Source: Siphonodentalium dalli (lineage: Eukaryota > Mollusca > Scaphopoda > Gadilida > Siphonodentaliidae). From it: DNA of 64,000 nucleotides. The notes under the pieces were generated by a model. The model saw only the letters and a program-made list of their open reading frames with translations. It ran no database searches and had not been told where the DNA came from. Every line of letters starts with the position of its first letter. Position 1 is the stretch's first letter. The position numbers were made by a program, and so were the translations under genes. Shown in pieces: positions 37,006 through 47,789 of this stretch. The stretch covers positions 2,914,001 through 2,978,000 of the forward strand of contig CP136061.1 in NCBI GenBank assembly GCA_032622095.1, written 5' to 3'.

Positions 37006-37990
37006 GAACTGGTCTGGATGAAACACCGATCGATCTAGACTAGCCCGATAAATAAAAAAACTACCTTGCGATAAATCGCAAACCTTTGCGATTCGTAAAC
37101 AACTTTGCAACAAGTGCCGGTATATATCAGATTTAGTGTAAAGGTTTTCGATTGATTTCAAAATGTTTGCGATTAATCGCAATGGTTTGTGATTTATCGC
37201 AGATATATTTTCATGCATTGGCTTTAATGGACTTGAATCGTATAAATATAAATATAATCCGACAACTTCAACAGGTCTGGGTAAACCACCAATCGATCTA
37301 TAATAGCATGGTTGGGCTAAAATAGACCGATCGTTCTTTGGCAGCAAGCATGCATGTGGTATAAGGCGAGCAAACCTTCGCGATAAATCACAAAACAACA
37401 TTGCGAAAAATTACAAACACTTTGCGATAACGCGCAAACCTTTACGATAAATCTCAGACATCTTTACGAGGACTCTCAGACTGCGTACTGGGTGATTAAA
37501 TTTTGCGAATTATCGCAAACATGTTTGAGATTTGTCGCAAAGATTTTTTGGCACTAATTGGCTTCTGTGAATATTATAAATCAGAAATCTTAAACAGGTC
37601 TGAGTGAACCTATCAATCTATGCCCGGTCGGACTAAAATAGACCGATCAGTGATTCACAGCCAAATGCATGAGTGATGAGGGAGCAAATCCTTGCGATAA
37701 ATCACAAACACTTTTGTGATAACACACAAACCTTTACGATAAATCTCAAAGATCTTTACGATAACTCTCAGACTACGTACTGGGCGATTATATTCTGCGA
37801 TTTATCGCAAAGATGTTTGAGATTTGTCGCAAAGGCTTTTTGCCGATAATGGGCTTCTGTGAACATTATAAATCAGACATCTTAACAGGTCTGAGTGAAC
37901 AATCTATCAATCTATAATTGCCCGGACATGCTAAAATAGACCGATCGGTCATTCACAGCCAATGGAACAAATCTTTGCGAAAACTCCCAA
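37006..37990. repeat. ~300 bp tandem repeats with GCGATAAATCGC motifs
   Basis: Four related blocks start near 37006, 37268, 37590 and 37880 with GGTCTGGGTAAACC- or GGTCTGAGTGAAC-like sequence followed by ATCGATCTATA and TAAAATAGACCGATCG. Between them TTTGCGATAAATCGCAAAC, GTTTGCGATT and GATTTATCGCA occur in both orientations, giving many small palindromes. A related fragment lies at 2138-2200. Confidence 0.65.
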
Positions 37991-39774
37991 ACCTTTGTAA
38001 ATAGTGTGCGATAAGCAAAATACTCAAAATTGGGGAGACCATTACGGTAACTTTGGTTAATTAACGGTTGTTTGAAAAATACCGCTATAGCGCTCACTAG
38101 TCCTCGCTACAAGGAGATGTTGAATGGGTTACCAGAATTATTATCACTCTCCAAAAAAAATTGCCACGGTGTTCAGTGTTTTGTTTATCGTACACTTCCA
38201 ATGCGCTGTATGAGTAAATTAACAAATACTAAGATACATGTAACACAAAGAGAGTTTAATGTATTTAATATATGATAAAGTTTGGTAAAGCCATAGCTAA
38301 TAAATTATTCTCCATTCGCATCTATGCGTCAATAAGTCAACACTTGGCATTGCCTGATCACCAGAGCCATATAATGTAGAATTTCGCTAATATGGTTTCC
38401 AGTTACAGTGTATGGATGAGGTTATTTCCTAGCAAAGCGGAAATGGCCGAATCGCTCAGAATGATAACCACACATGTAGCCAGACATGTTTTGATAAGAA
38501 CATGAAGCATCTGGACATTGGAATGGTCTACATGTTCATGTATGTATACAGCTAAGCTCTAATTGACCACTCCCCCTTAACGACATTGGCCACCGATATT
38601 ACGAGTAGTTGCGAATGATGGTCAGTGACCAACTTTGAATGTTAATTAAATCATAAACAAATTATTAATTGAAATATTGTTTTGTGTATAGTTAATATGG
38701 TGCATGGCGCTGATGAAAAGGTGGACTGGGTGTTTACAAGGTGTCCATGTGATAAATTAGTTCGAAGTACAGTGGTCGCAAAATATTATACTGTAAGATT
38801 ATCTGCGGTTGCCACATATCAACCACTTGACCATGGTTGAACGGCGGTATGGTATAACCGATGTCATTAATGCCCTACAACCTTGTTAAAGTGTGGGGGG
38901 GTGATCAATTAGAGCATAGCGGTAGTACGTTACTAAAAGCTTGCGATTGCGATTGATTCAGTTATAACGTGGAGCCCAGAATTGGATCCATATCTCCGAG
39001 ATTATCCACCATTCCATAAATATATCAGAACAGTATCACAGCATCACAGACGTTTCGATCGAAAGAATAGCAGACTCCGTAACTGGGCGACATATGTCAT
39101 GGCGACATGGTTCTCAAATCACGTTTCGATGAAAATTGAAGAATATTATCTGTCGTCCTTTGCACAGGTACTTGTACGTTATACCCATCAAACTTGTTGA
39201 ACTGTGACGTCATGACTCTGACTAATTTCTACATAATCGGATGTCTCGTAATCATAGTCACCAGTGGTTGACGCTTGTGAGTTAATTCAGGTTTATAATG
39301 TTGTGAAACTTAAGTATCTGTCTTTTGTAATTCACAATACTTTTGTGTTGTGCATGTAACACCACTGCACTCAATGACTTTTCAATTCGGTCTGGTTCGG
39401 TTCACCGAAAATTTGCTCTTTCAATAATGTAAACGCCCGTTATTTTTTCGGAGGTTATATATCATCTTGTCCCGTCCATGTACAACCATAATCCACAGAG
39501 TGCTGACAATATTCCAGGTTATTGAGAAGCCAGTTAGGTCCAATTTCACACACAAAAAATATGTTGATGAATTTCAGAGAAGTTACTTCCCTAATCTTAA
39601 ATCCACCCAGCGAGCGAACAACGTACCTAGACACTGGCATGATACTAAGGCGTGTAAGCCGACTCCGATACCAACATAAAATGTCTAAGTCTGAGGTGTG
39701 TTTGTCTCTTCGTCCATATTTATATACTGTGAAAAATCTCAATCGTCTCAACTTGAAGTGATGAACGCCGCCAT
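37991..39774. other. Interior of the long TA-target element, no gene seen
   Basis: Unassigned. Frames of 60-100 codons (for example 39455-39751 minus and 39522-39761 plus) overlap each other on opposite strands and have no recognisable domain. Confidence 0.35.
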
Positions 39775-39915
39775 TTTATCGAGATCGGCTAGTACCAAAA
39801 GAATTATATCACGTGATGCCATCACGTGGGTAACACTTGGGTACCGAGATCGCGCTAGTGCCAAATTAATTATCACGTGATGCCATCACGTGGCTAACAT
39901 TTGGGTTCCGAGAGT
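39775..39915. repeat. Two tandem ~66 bp units with ATCACGTGATGCCATCACGTG
   Basis: ATCACGTGATGCCATCACGT occurs at about 39808 and 39872, each after a CCGAGATCG- or TATCGAGATCG-like block and a GCTAGTNCCAAA block. The central motif is an interrupted palindrome (CACGTGATGNCATCACGTG). It lies near the right end of the long TA-target element. Confidence 0.6.
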
Positions 39916-40047
39916 GGATAATACCAACATACGTGGTACTTTATCAATATTTAGAACCAAATTCTTCTCGGTACCCGTTGGTCTGGTACTAACAGACATA
40001 TTGGCACTACCTTAGTACCTATATGGCTTGTTATTTCTAAGTGTGTA

Positions 40048-40817
40048 TGCCTTCTCCCAGTATTTGCAGATCCAGTCCAAGTTGTGTCCAGTCTGCTTTT
40101 TTATATAGATAGCACTTCCTCGGTTTTGAATGTTGGTATCTGGGCTTCATGTCGATGTCAGTAATGACTATGGAGTGGTCAGAGATGCCTGGTATGCTGG
40201 TTGATGATTTTACCAGTGATGCATTGTTGGTGAAGACCAGGTCTAGCAAGTTCTTTTCCCGCGTTGTTTGTTCGTGGATTTGTTTTAGCCCTTTTTCTGA
40301 CATGATTTCTAGTAGTTGAGTTTGTATATCTTTGTCTTGGGCTCCTCTGTTTACTACTGAGCTGTTCCACTCTATATCCGGGCAATTAAAGTCCCCACAG
40401 ATGATCATGTGTTTTTGCTTTCCGGATGTCGCTAGGTTGATGGACTTCTCCAGCTCTGCGATGTGGTGGTTCTCTCTGTGTGGCATATAGTAAGCCCCTA
40501 TCAGTATGTCCTTGATGGATGTTGATCTGACCTTGACCCAGTTGATTTCGCTATCTGTCACCAGTTGTGGTTGCTCCGTTGATATTAAGCTCTTGTGGAC
40601 AAGGATGAAGACGCCCCCCTCCAGTGGATACTCTGTCATTTCGGTAGCACGCATAGTTCTCTGGGAAAATTTCGCTTGACTTGATGTGCTCAGGTGTTGG
40701 GTTTTTCCCAGGTTTGACTCCCTGTAGCCATGATTCAGTGCCTATTACAATATCTGACTTGGTGTATTCCAGTGATGCAGCTAGTTCGGCATGTTTGTCT
40801 CTTATGCTGCGGCAGTT
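40048..40817 (-). pseudogene. LINE AP-endonuclease domain, 5'-truncated
   Basis: Minus strand from 40817: NCRSIRDKHAELAASLEY, DIVIGTESWLQG and FPENYACYRNDRVSTGGG. After a one-base frame change in a G-run near 40617 it continues with GGVFILVHKSL, IGAYYMPHRENHH, MIICGDFNCPDIEW, NLLDLVFTNN and GISDHSIVITDID. Catalytic motifs N, E, GDFN and SDH are all visible, so this is the N-terminal apurinic endonuclease of a CR1-like LINE. The first residues of the protein are missing, in keeping with 5' truncation during reverse transcription. Confidence 0.8.
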
Positions 40818-41832
40818 ATCGTCCCGTCGATAAAAACTCTACTTGTACCATCAGAAAACAAGTTCAAACTTCTATTTTACTATTTAGTATATATTAGACT
40901 AACATTTTCTGCAATAATCCGTCACCCAAACATGAAAATGTGAACATAATGCTAGTTTTTCGTTCGGCGGAATGCAGATTTTTCAAGAATGCGGATGTCA
41001 TCGTCCCGTCGATAAAAACACTACTTTTACCATCAGAAAACAAGTTCAAACTTCTATTGTACTATTTAGTATATATTAGACTAACATTTTCTGCAAAAAT
41101 CCGTCACTCAAACATGAAAATGTGAACGTAATGCTAGTTTTTCTGTTAAGATTTTCGACGATTTTCGTTCGGCGGAATGGAGATTTTTCAAGAATGGAGG
41201 TGTCATCGTCCCGTCGATAAAAACACTACTTTTACCATCAGAAAACAAGTTCAAACTTCTATTTTACTATTTAGTATATATTAGACTAACATTTTCTGCA
41301 ATAATCCGTCACCCAAACATGAAAATGTGAACATAATGCTAGTTTTTCTGTTAAGATTTTCGAAGATTTTCGTTCGGCGGAATGCAGATTTTTCAAGAAT
41401 GCGGATGTCATCGTCCCGTCGATAAAAACACTACTTTTACCATCAGAAAAAAAGTTCAAACTTCTATTTTACTATTTAGTATATATTAGACTAACATTTT
41501 CTGCAATAATCCGTCACCCAAACATGAAAATGTAAACGAAATATTACTTTTAGTGTTTAGATTATCGTCCCAGAAGTGATAAATTTCCCTAATTTCGACG
41601 CTTCGTTATTCGAACGCCCACCGTTCAGCATACGCTCAATTTTATCGGGAAAACATCACATTCGTATAGAGTAGATACCAATAAACAAGTTGAGAACATG
41701 TTTGTGCCTCTAAACTCTTTCATTTCCGAATAAAATGACTTTTAAATATTCGTTCCGCCGCGTCCCGTCTTTTAGACAAATCGTTCCGTCCCGTCCCGGA
41801 AAATCGTCCCGTCCCGTCTTTTAGTAGATCCC
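40818..41832. repeat. Right TIR, outer piece
   Basis: About four inverse ~205 bp units (one shortened near 40950), then the unique TIR block at 41540-41740 and the CCCGTCCCGTCTTTTAG motifs at 41760-41825, ending GTAGATCCC. It mirrors 28428-29697. Confidence 0.8.
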
Positions 41833-42040
41833 GATTTTTAGTTGTTATTTCAACGCCACCTAATTCGCTACCATATAACAGTATCCGCTTAATTAATCTA
41901 TCGAAGAGTTTTAAAGACGTCGATATTGGAATCGGTGCGTCTTTTGTATATGCATTAATTATTGAATGCATTGCTCTTATCTCAATGAGCCCGGCTATGT
42001 TAACAATCGCTTTATTACCTGCACATCTTGGGAGATAGTT
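41833..42040 (-). pseudogene. Non-LTR retrotransposon relic, upstream half
   Basis: Minus strand from about 42035: CAGNKAIVNIAGLIEIRAMH, SIINAYTKDAPIP and LKLFDRLIKRILLYGSELGG, ending VEITTKN at the target duplication. The FDRLIKxILLYGSE motif is the characteristic end of the LINE RT thumb region. It continues at 28427 in the same frame after the 13.4 kb insertion. Confidence 0.6.
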
Positions 42041-42477
42041 GCATATTTAGCCACATATAGTCAAGTAATTTGGCCAAGCAGTTATATAGTTTATAATAAC
42101 CGAAAACATATTATCTAGAACAGCCATTAAACTTGTCTTCATCCACGATAATAAATAAAGAATATTAGTAGACACTAGACAGCCAGTAACCTTTCCACTA
42201 CAATGTACTATTAAACATCGAGTAAATGCATAATCTCTTTCACTCACTTTTCCTATACAAAATTGATCTATGTAGATTCCTCCGTTGTCTTCGGAGCACC
42301 CTGCTCTCATGACAAAGGTTGAAGAATAAGTAATATAGTTGGCACCGCGCACACATTTGTCACGTTAATTGTCACTGTCACGGTCAAGAAGCCGAATGTC
42401 TTTTGTAGAATTTGAAACACAGTCGACGTCGAATTTACGGAAAAGTAATTCCATATCTCCATATGTACAGTTATCTC

Positions 42478-42625
42478 TCTTCTCAAACCGGAAGTAACGT
42501 GTTAATTTCGCCAAAAAAAACGTACACGCTATTTTGTCTCATGGAAAAGAACATATTTAAAAATTATATGACGTCATCATTCACCTGCGTTTAAGGTATA
42601 AACATCCACTGGGTGGTTGTTAATA
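42478..42625 (+). repeat. Dispersed repeat R1, diverged copy
   Basis: CGGAAGTAACGTGTTAATTT, ACGTACACGCTATTTTGTCT, TATGACGTCATCATTCACCT and ACTGGGTGGTTG correspond block by block to 10640-10770, at lower identity. Confidence 0.55.
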
Positions 42626-44316
42626 TGATCATACGTAAACGTAATAAAGCCCACGTAGATTTAATACATATGACGGTCTGCTCTCTAAAATAAACATAAT
42701 AACAGTTTTTGTTATATATTTTCCCGGTATCGAAATAGGTTAATGAAATTACAATTTCACCGAGAACGGGCGTGTATATATGTATGACACATGCATGCAT
42801 GCATGCACAACCGTTTGCAAGTGATTACAGAGTGTGATGTTTAGTCCATGGTATATTCATAAACTGATCTATAGACCTAGAAAGAAACATATACGTTGCT
42901 TGGTGAAACAACGCCGTGTACGAAGCATATGTCGCAAGAGTATGGGCGCAATTGTTGGAATATAATTTGTTCCCAACGTTTTCAACGCATGATTAAAATC
43001 TGAGCTGTCAGTGCTTCTGTGCATAAATTGAAGGTAACTATTATGTAAATCATATATATGTCCCAAATTTTGAAATGTTTTGTCATATATAAGTGTTACC
43101 AAACAGCAACATCATTTCTTGATCTGAGAAATTAATCTATGCAGCAATTATAATGGACTTTTAGTGTGTGTATAGACTGCCTGACAATCCCACTTTTTAA
43201 ATAAACATACGGACACAAATAAACACCATACAGGGCAGCAAATAGAAAAAAATAATAAGCATATAAGTATGCTTATTTGGATTCAAAAATTAGTGGGGGG
43301 AGCACATAGCGCCTTCGCAGAACAACGCGCCCATGTTACGTGTATTTGACGGAACATGCACCCTGTTACATGTCGCAAGTATGCATATGGACAAATATAT
43401 CCCAACTCTGAAACGCATTGTGAAATTAAGAAATAGCTATGATTTAAGATAGAACGTGCAATTAACGGATTTGTGAACTCTTGTGATAGTGCGTGTCGCA
43501 AGCATACGGACGCACATGCCACTATATCAATATCGCAAGCTTGGTATGACATATATACACAAAACCGCATGCGTGTGTTATACTGTCGTCAGTTTATCAG
43601 ACAAGTGCAATATCGTAAGGATAGCACGATCAGTCGAGAGTGGCTATAATGCAAGCTTGGCAGTTTTTAAGGGAGGTGACTAAAAGACAAGCTTGGTGGT
43701 TTGAAATTTGTAAAAGCCTTTTAAACGCTGTTTTCGCGTGAATTATGTTGGAACAGCACCAGCCAATGACTTATATGGCCCATTTTCGTAAAATTAATCG
43801 ACAATATTGGCAGTAATGTACCCGATTGGGGACATGACAACCTGCGGGATGGGATGGGAATGGGACAAAACGACATTCTGCGGGACAGAATTTCAAATTG
43901 CGTGGGAAAGCCGATATATCGATGAATAGAGCACGCAGAGGGCTCATTTTGGTATGTAAGGACAGGCCGATATTCGCACTAGCCACACATATTAATCCCA
44001 CCACTGTCCGAAGTTGCATTATTCTGTCGACAACTGATCTAACATAAAAATTTCGAAATCAAGGCGGTGGAACAGTGTGGAGCAGCTGTAGAAATGCATT
44101 TTACAGCGATAAGGCTATGCCCACAAGCAAACTTGGTATTAAAATGAAGTTTATCATCTAATGCACAACATAAATCTATTAATTTAAGCGAAGCTGCGAT
44201 TTATGCACACCTAAAGACCGATTAAGCCACCCATGCGAAGGTGCCACGATGAATCCGCTAGAAAACAACAAGTTTTAGGTATCAAATAACGCAGTGGAAT
44301 ACTGCGCAGTCGCTTT
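42626..44316. other. No gene seen
   Basis: Unassigned. A (GCAT)n run lies at 42791-42806. TGTCGCAAG-containing sequences recur near 42930, 43372 and 43494. Short frames lack domains. Confidence 0.35.
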
Positions 44317-44319
44317 TAG

Positions 44320-44569
44320 GAATCACGGAACTAAATGGTTTCCCACAGGCGACAGTGTTAGCGTTTCGGCCAAATTCACTGAATTGAAGCCTGCAGGCCA
44401 TATCAGTGATGTTTACCCGGCTAGATTGACACCAGTTGATCACGAAAATGGACGAAAAATCATAGGTCATGTGTTTACTTTTAAAAATAAATCCCCAAGT
44501 GTACGACAGGGCTATGTACAGCCAAATTTGATCTGGACAAATCCAGAACTACAGCAGCTAGTTAAATAA
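44320..44569 (+). CDS. Putative terminal exon of an unrecognised protein, copy 1
   Basis: Starts after a pyrimidine-rich stretch and AG (CGCTTTTAG) and is open for 83 codons to TAA. Its peptide reads NHGTKWFPTGDSVSVSAKF, then ELKPAGHISDVYPARLTPVD, ENGRKIIGHVFTFKNKSPS and NPELQQLVK. AATAAA occurs at the stop codon and again near 44644. In copies 2 and 3 the junction is the better acceptor TTTTTCTTATAG. I do not recognise the family. A decayed homologue at 150-512 next to a transposon arm suggests a transposon protein C-terminus. It could also be an unprocessed host exon fragment. No upstream exon was found. Confidence 0.4.
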
Positions 44570-45147
44570 ATTTCCCGCTCACAAAAATCCATTCCCCCAT
44601 TCATTCACCAGTTTAAATTATTTAGATATGATGTACAAATCAAATAAACGCGATGTCATCCTTTAATAACGTGTCGCATGTATCAGGTGAAGGTCATTCT
44701 TCAGTTACCTTCACCTTTAGCATTCCACGGTGTACTCGTTCCCCGACTCTATAACACATTTAGCTCCCTGATTCCTATATATATATGTATATGTGTAAAA
44801 GACAGCGTTTCTTATCGTATTTTATCCAAATATAGACCTTACTGAAACCAAAAATGGATTATATCGGGCAGTAGTGGTTTATTTTTTCAATATGAGGCAT
44901 CCTGAAAATTTGTGTCAATCATCAAAATAGAGCCAAACAATTTAGATTTTTTTTTTCAATTTTATTAGCTGATGCATCTCGTATAACTGAAGTATGCCCT
45001 TATATACCATAATATTACTAAATTTAAGAGGAAATGTTAATATACATTTTGAGAGGGATATCTTGTCCAATTTTAACCCTTTTCGTGCAGAATTTGGCAA
45101 TTTATAATGAAGATTATAATAAAGATTTACCAAAATTAACAGAAAAT

Positions 45148-45598
45148 TTAAATTAAAAATACTTTAATAGCAATATAAAGCAACCATAAGTCAATTGAAA
45201 TATCTAAACATAATGATACAACATCAGACAATGCCTCAGGCATGAAATTTGACCAGATGACAGGGCATACTGTCTGTTTAACAAACCTGCCATGACAGTC
45301 TTGCACGACAGTAACTCTAGTGGTGATGCCATCACCCCCACTTGGGGTGGGGCTACGATCCCCAATAAGGATACTGGGTGCCGGAAGCTTAATTAGGTCA
45401 ACTGCCACCTTTTCCCGATGGGGGGGGGGGGCTAACACTCCTCAAAATTGTGGGGAGGGGGACTTTAGACCATCTGACCCCCTAATGGTACCTGATGTCC
45501 ATGCAAAACTCCCAGATTTATCACTTTCTTTACTATCTACAGGCGAACCCATGCGTTTCTTCTTTAAATCTGTCCAAAATGTGGTCATTATCATTTGA
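45148..45598 (-). pseudogene. Minus-strand open stretch in the triplicated unit, copy 1
   Basis: From 45598 the minus strand reads MIMTTFWTDLKKKRMGSPVD and KSGSFAWTSGTIRGSDGLKS before a stop just ahead of a C-run (G-run 45421-45430 on plus). In another frame it continues with HREKVAVDLIKLPAPS, TTRVTVVQDCHGRFVKQT and VIWSNFMPEALSDVVSLC to 45148. Protein-like composition on both sides of the homopolymer suggests one coding region broken by slippage. No family is recognised. Confidence 0.3.
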
Positions 45599-45673
45599 AA
45601 ATAAGAAAATATGAAATTAACAACTTATCAAGGCGAAACGTGAAATTTCGTAAAATTCAAATTTTTCTTATAG

Positions 45674-45923
45674 GAATCACGGAACTAAATGGTTTCCCAT
45701 AGGCGACAGTGTTAGCGTTTCGGCCAAATTCACTGAATTGAAGCCTGCAGACAATATCAGTGATATTTACCCGGCTAGATTGACACCAGTTGATCACGAA
45801 AATGGACGAAAAATCATAGGTCATGTGTTTACTTTTAAAAATAAATCCCCAAGTGTACGACAGGGCTATGTACAGCCAAATTTGATCTGGACAAATCCAG
45901 AACTACAGCAGCTAGTTAAATAA
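45674..45923 (+). CDS. Putative terminal exon, copy 2
   Basis: Copy of 44320-44569 preceded by AAATTTTTCTTATAG, a good splice acceptor. It differs from copy 1 by a few substitutions (GDS region ATA for ACA, GCAGACAAT for GCAGGCCAT). The frame is intact to TAA. Confidence 0.4.
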
Positions 45924-47027
45924 ATTTCCCGCTCACAAAAATCCATTCCCCCATTCATTCACCAGTTTAAATTATTTAGATATGATGTACAAATCAAATA
46001 AACGCGATGTCATCCTTTAATAACGTGTCGCATGTATCAGGTGAAGGTCATTCTTCAGTTACCTTCACCTTTAGCATTCCACGGTGTACTCGTTCCCCGA
46101 CTCTATAACACATTTAGCTCCCTGATTCCTATATATATATGTATATGTGTAAAAGACAGCGTTTCTTATCGTATTTTATCCAAATATAGACCTTACTGAA
46201 ACCAAAAATGGATTATATCGGGCAGTAGTGGTTTATTTTTTCAATATGAGGCATCCTGAAAATTTGTGTCAATCATCAAAATAGAGCCAAACAATTTAGA
46301 TTTTTTTTTTCAATTTTATTAGCTGATGCATCTCGTATAACTGAAGTATGCCCTTATATACCATAATATTACTAAATTTAAGAGGAAATGTTAATATACA
46401 TTTTGAGAGGGATATCTTGTCCAATTTTAACCCTTTTCGTGCAGAATTTGGCAATTTATAATGAAGATTATAATAAAGATTTACCAAAATTAACAGAAAA
46501 TTTAAATTAAAAATACTTTAATAGCAATATAAAGCAACCATAAGTCAATTGAAATATCTAAACATAATGATACAACATCAGACAATGCCTCAGGCATGAA
46601 ATTTGACCAGATGACAGGGCATACTGTCTGTTTAACAAACCTGCCATGACAGTCTTGCACGACAGTAACTCTAGTGGTGATGCCATCACCCCCACTTGGG
46701 GTGGGGCTACGATCCCCAATAAGGATACTGGGTGCCGGAAGCTTAATTAGGTCAACTGCCACCTTTTCCCGATGGGGGGGGGGGGCTAACACTCCTCAAA
46801 ATTGTGGGGAGGGGGACTTTAGACCATCTGACCCCCTAATGGTACCTGATGTCCATGCAAAACTCCCAGATTTATCACTTTCTTTACTATCTACAGGCGA
46901 ACCCATGCGTTTCTTCTTTAAATCTGTCCAAAATGTGGTCATTATCATTTGAAAATAAGAAAATATGAAATTAACAACTTATCAAGGCGAAACGTGAAAT
47001 TTCGTAAAATTCAAATTTTTCTTATAG

Positions 47028-47277
47028 GAATCACGGAACTAAATGGTTTCCCATAGGCGACAGTGTTAGCGTTTCGGCCAAATTCACTGAATTGAAGCCT
47101 GCAGACAATATCAGTGATATTTACCCGGCTAGATTGACACCAGTTGATCACGAAAATGGACGAAAAATCATAGGTCATGTGTTTACTTTTAAAAATAAAT
47201 CCCCAAGTGTACGACAGGGCTATGTACAGCCATATTTGATCTGGACAAATCCAGAACTACAGCAGCTAGTTAAATAA
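47028..47277 (+). CDS. Putative terminal exon, copy 3
   Basis: Almost identical to copy 2, with one visible change (QPYLIW for QPNLIW). The frame is intact. Downstream similarity ends near 47486. Confidence 0.4.
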
Positions 47278-47705
47278 ATTTCCCGCTCACAAAAATCCAT
47301 TCCCCCATTCATTCACCAGTTTAAATTATTTAGATATGATGTACAAATCAAATAAACGCGATGTCATCCTTTAATAACGTGTCGCATGTATCAGGTGAAG
47401 GTCATTCTTCAGTTACCTTCACCTTTAGCATTCCACGGTGTACTCGTTCCCCGACTGTAGAACACATTTAGCTCCCTGATTCCTATAGCTACACTATGGC
47501 TGTTTTAGTACGAATACTGTAATGGCGAACACGCAAACTCGCGCCGATGATAAAAACAGCTAAAAATAGACTCGATGTTTACAATTACAGGATCGATTTC
47601 AGCTGATATATTCCACATAATGGGGCGTATTGTATATCAAAATGTAGGATCAGACACAGTGAATGCATTTTTTCCCAAATGGACCCACTACGCGGTGCAA
47701 TTGTT

Positions 47706-47789
47706 GCAGAAATTCGCTCCAAGAAAGAGCGCTACTTTTCTCGTAAAAAATAGAATGGCCGACTGAAGCCGTTTTATCGTTCCAACTAA
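47706..47789 (+). repeat. Host-site repeat interrupted by the Harbinger-like element
   Basis: AAATTCGCTCCAAGAAAGAG to CGTTCCAACTAA is the inverse of 60170-60250. The other half follows the insertion at 49443-49486 (TAAGCCGTCCTTAGC, AAATACGAATATACACCAT). Together with the uninterrupted copy at 60124-60250 this defines an empty site. Confidence 0.75.

Larger units (their letters stand above)
36170..40045. mobile_element. TA-target palindromic element, long copy (3.88 kb)
   Basis: Ends CACTCTTAAAAAATAGG and, inverted, CACACTTAGAAATAACAAGC, flanked by TA at 36168-36169 and 40046-40047. Removing it plus one TA restores the LINE frame (LGEGI followed by RTLNS). Its first 650 bp match the inverse of the 779 bp element, including GTACTCTGGAGTACC iterons (36181-36420), the CGGGCATTGTGCATATAATA block and the AAATTTAACAATGTG block. 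The extra 2.9 kb contains the 300 bp tandem array at 37.0 kb and otherwise unassigned DNA. No transposase is recognised. Confidence 0.7.
33262..40817 (-). mobile_element. 5'-truncated CR1-like LINE with two inserted DNA elements
   Basis: Runs on the minus strand from 40817 (start of the endonuclease domain) to 33262 (3' tail). It is 7,556 bp, or about 2.9 kb without the elements at 34804-35582 and 36170-40045. It interrupts the right TIR array of the composite element. The 3' end carries GATACAGAGATACA-like repeats, as seen at ends of CR1/L2-type LINEs. No clear target duplication is visible at the junctions GCGGATGTC / ATCGTCCCG. Coding pieces are described separately. Confidence 0.7.
28428..41832. 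mobile_element. 13.4 kb composite long-TIR element with 9 bp target duplication
   Basis: Outer ends are GGGATCTACTAAAAGACGGG and its inverse ending GTAGATCCC. Flanking 9-mers are GATTTTTAA (28419-28427) and GATTTTTAG (41833-41841), a target duplication with one mismatch. Removing the element and one duplication joins the flanking LINE relic in one frame (GVEITTKN followed by HDRLPCEN), which confirms the boundaries. Terminal repeats exceed 1.2 kb and contain ~205 bp tandem sub-units. Long sub-repeated TIRs and 8-10 bp duplications fit Foldback- or Mutator-like elements. About 7.56 kb of the length is a later LINE insertion with its own insertions. No transposase is recognised. Confidence 0.75.
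44317..47486 (+). repeat. 1,354 bp tandem triplication (2 full copies + partial third)
   Basis: Copy 1 44317-45670, copy 2 45671-47024, copy 3 47025 to about 47486. Copies differ at only a few positions per kb (for example CCCACAGGC against CCCATAGGC in the exon, and CCAAATTTG against CCATATTTG in copy 3), so the duplication is recent or assembly-made. Each full unit holds a spliced-looking exon with a polyadenylation signal, a minus-strand open stretch broken at a G/C-run, and AT-rich sequence. Confidence 0.9.
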
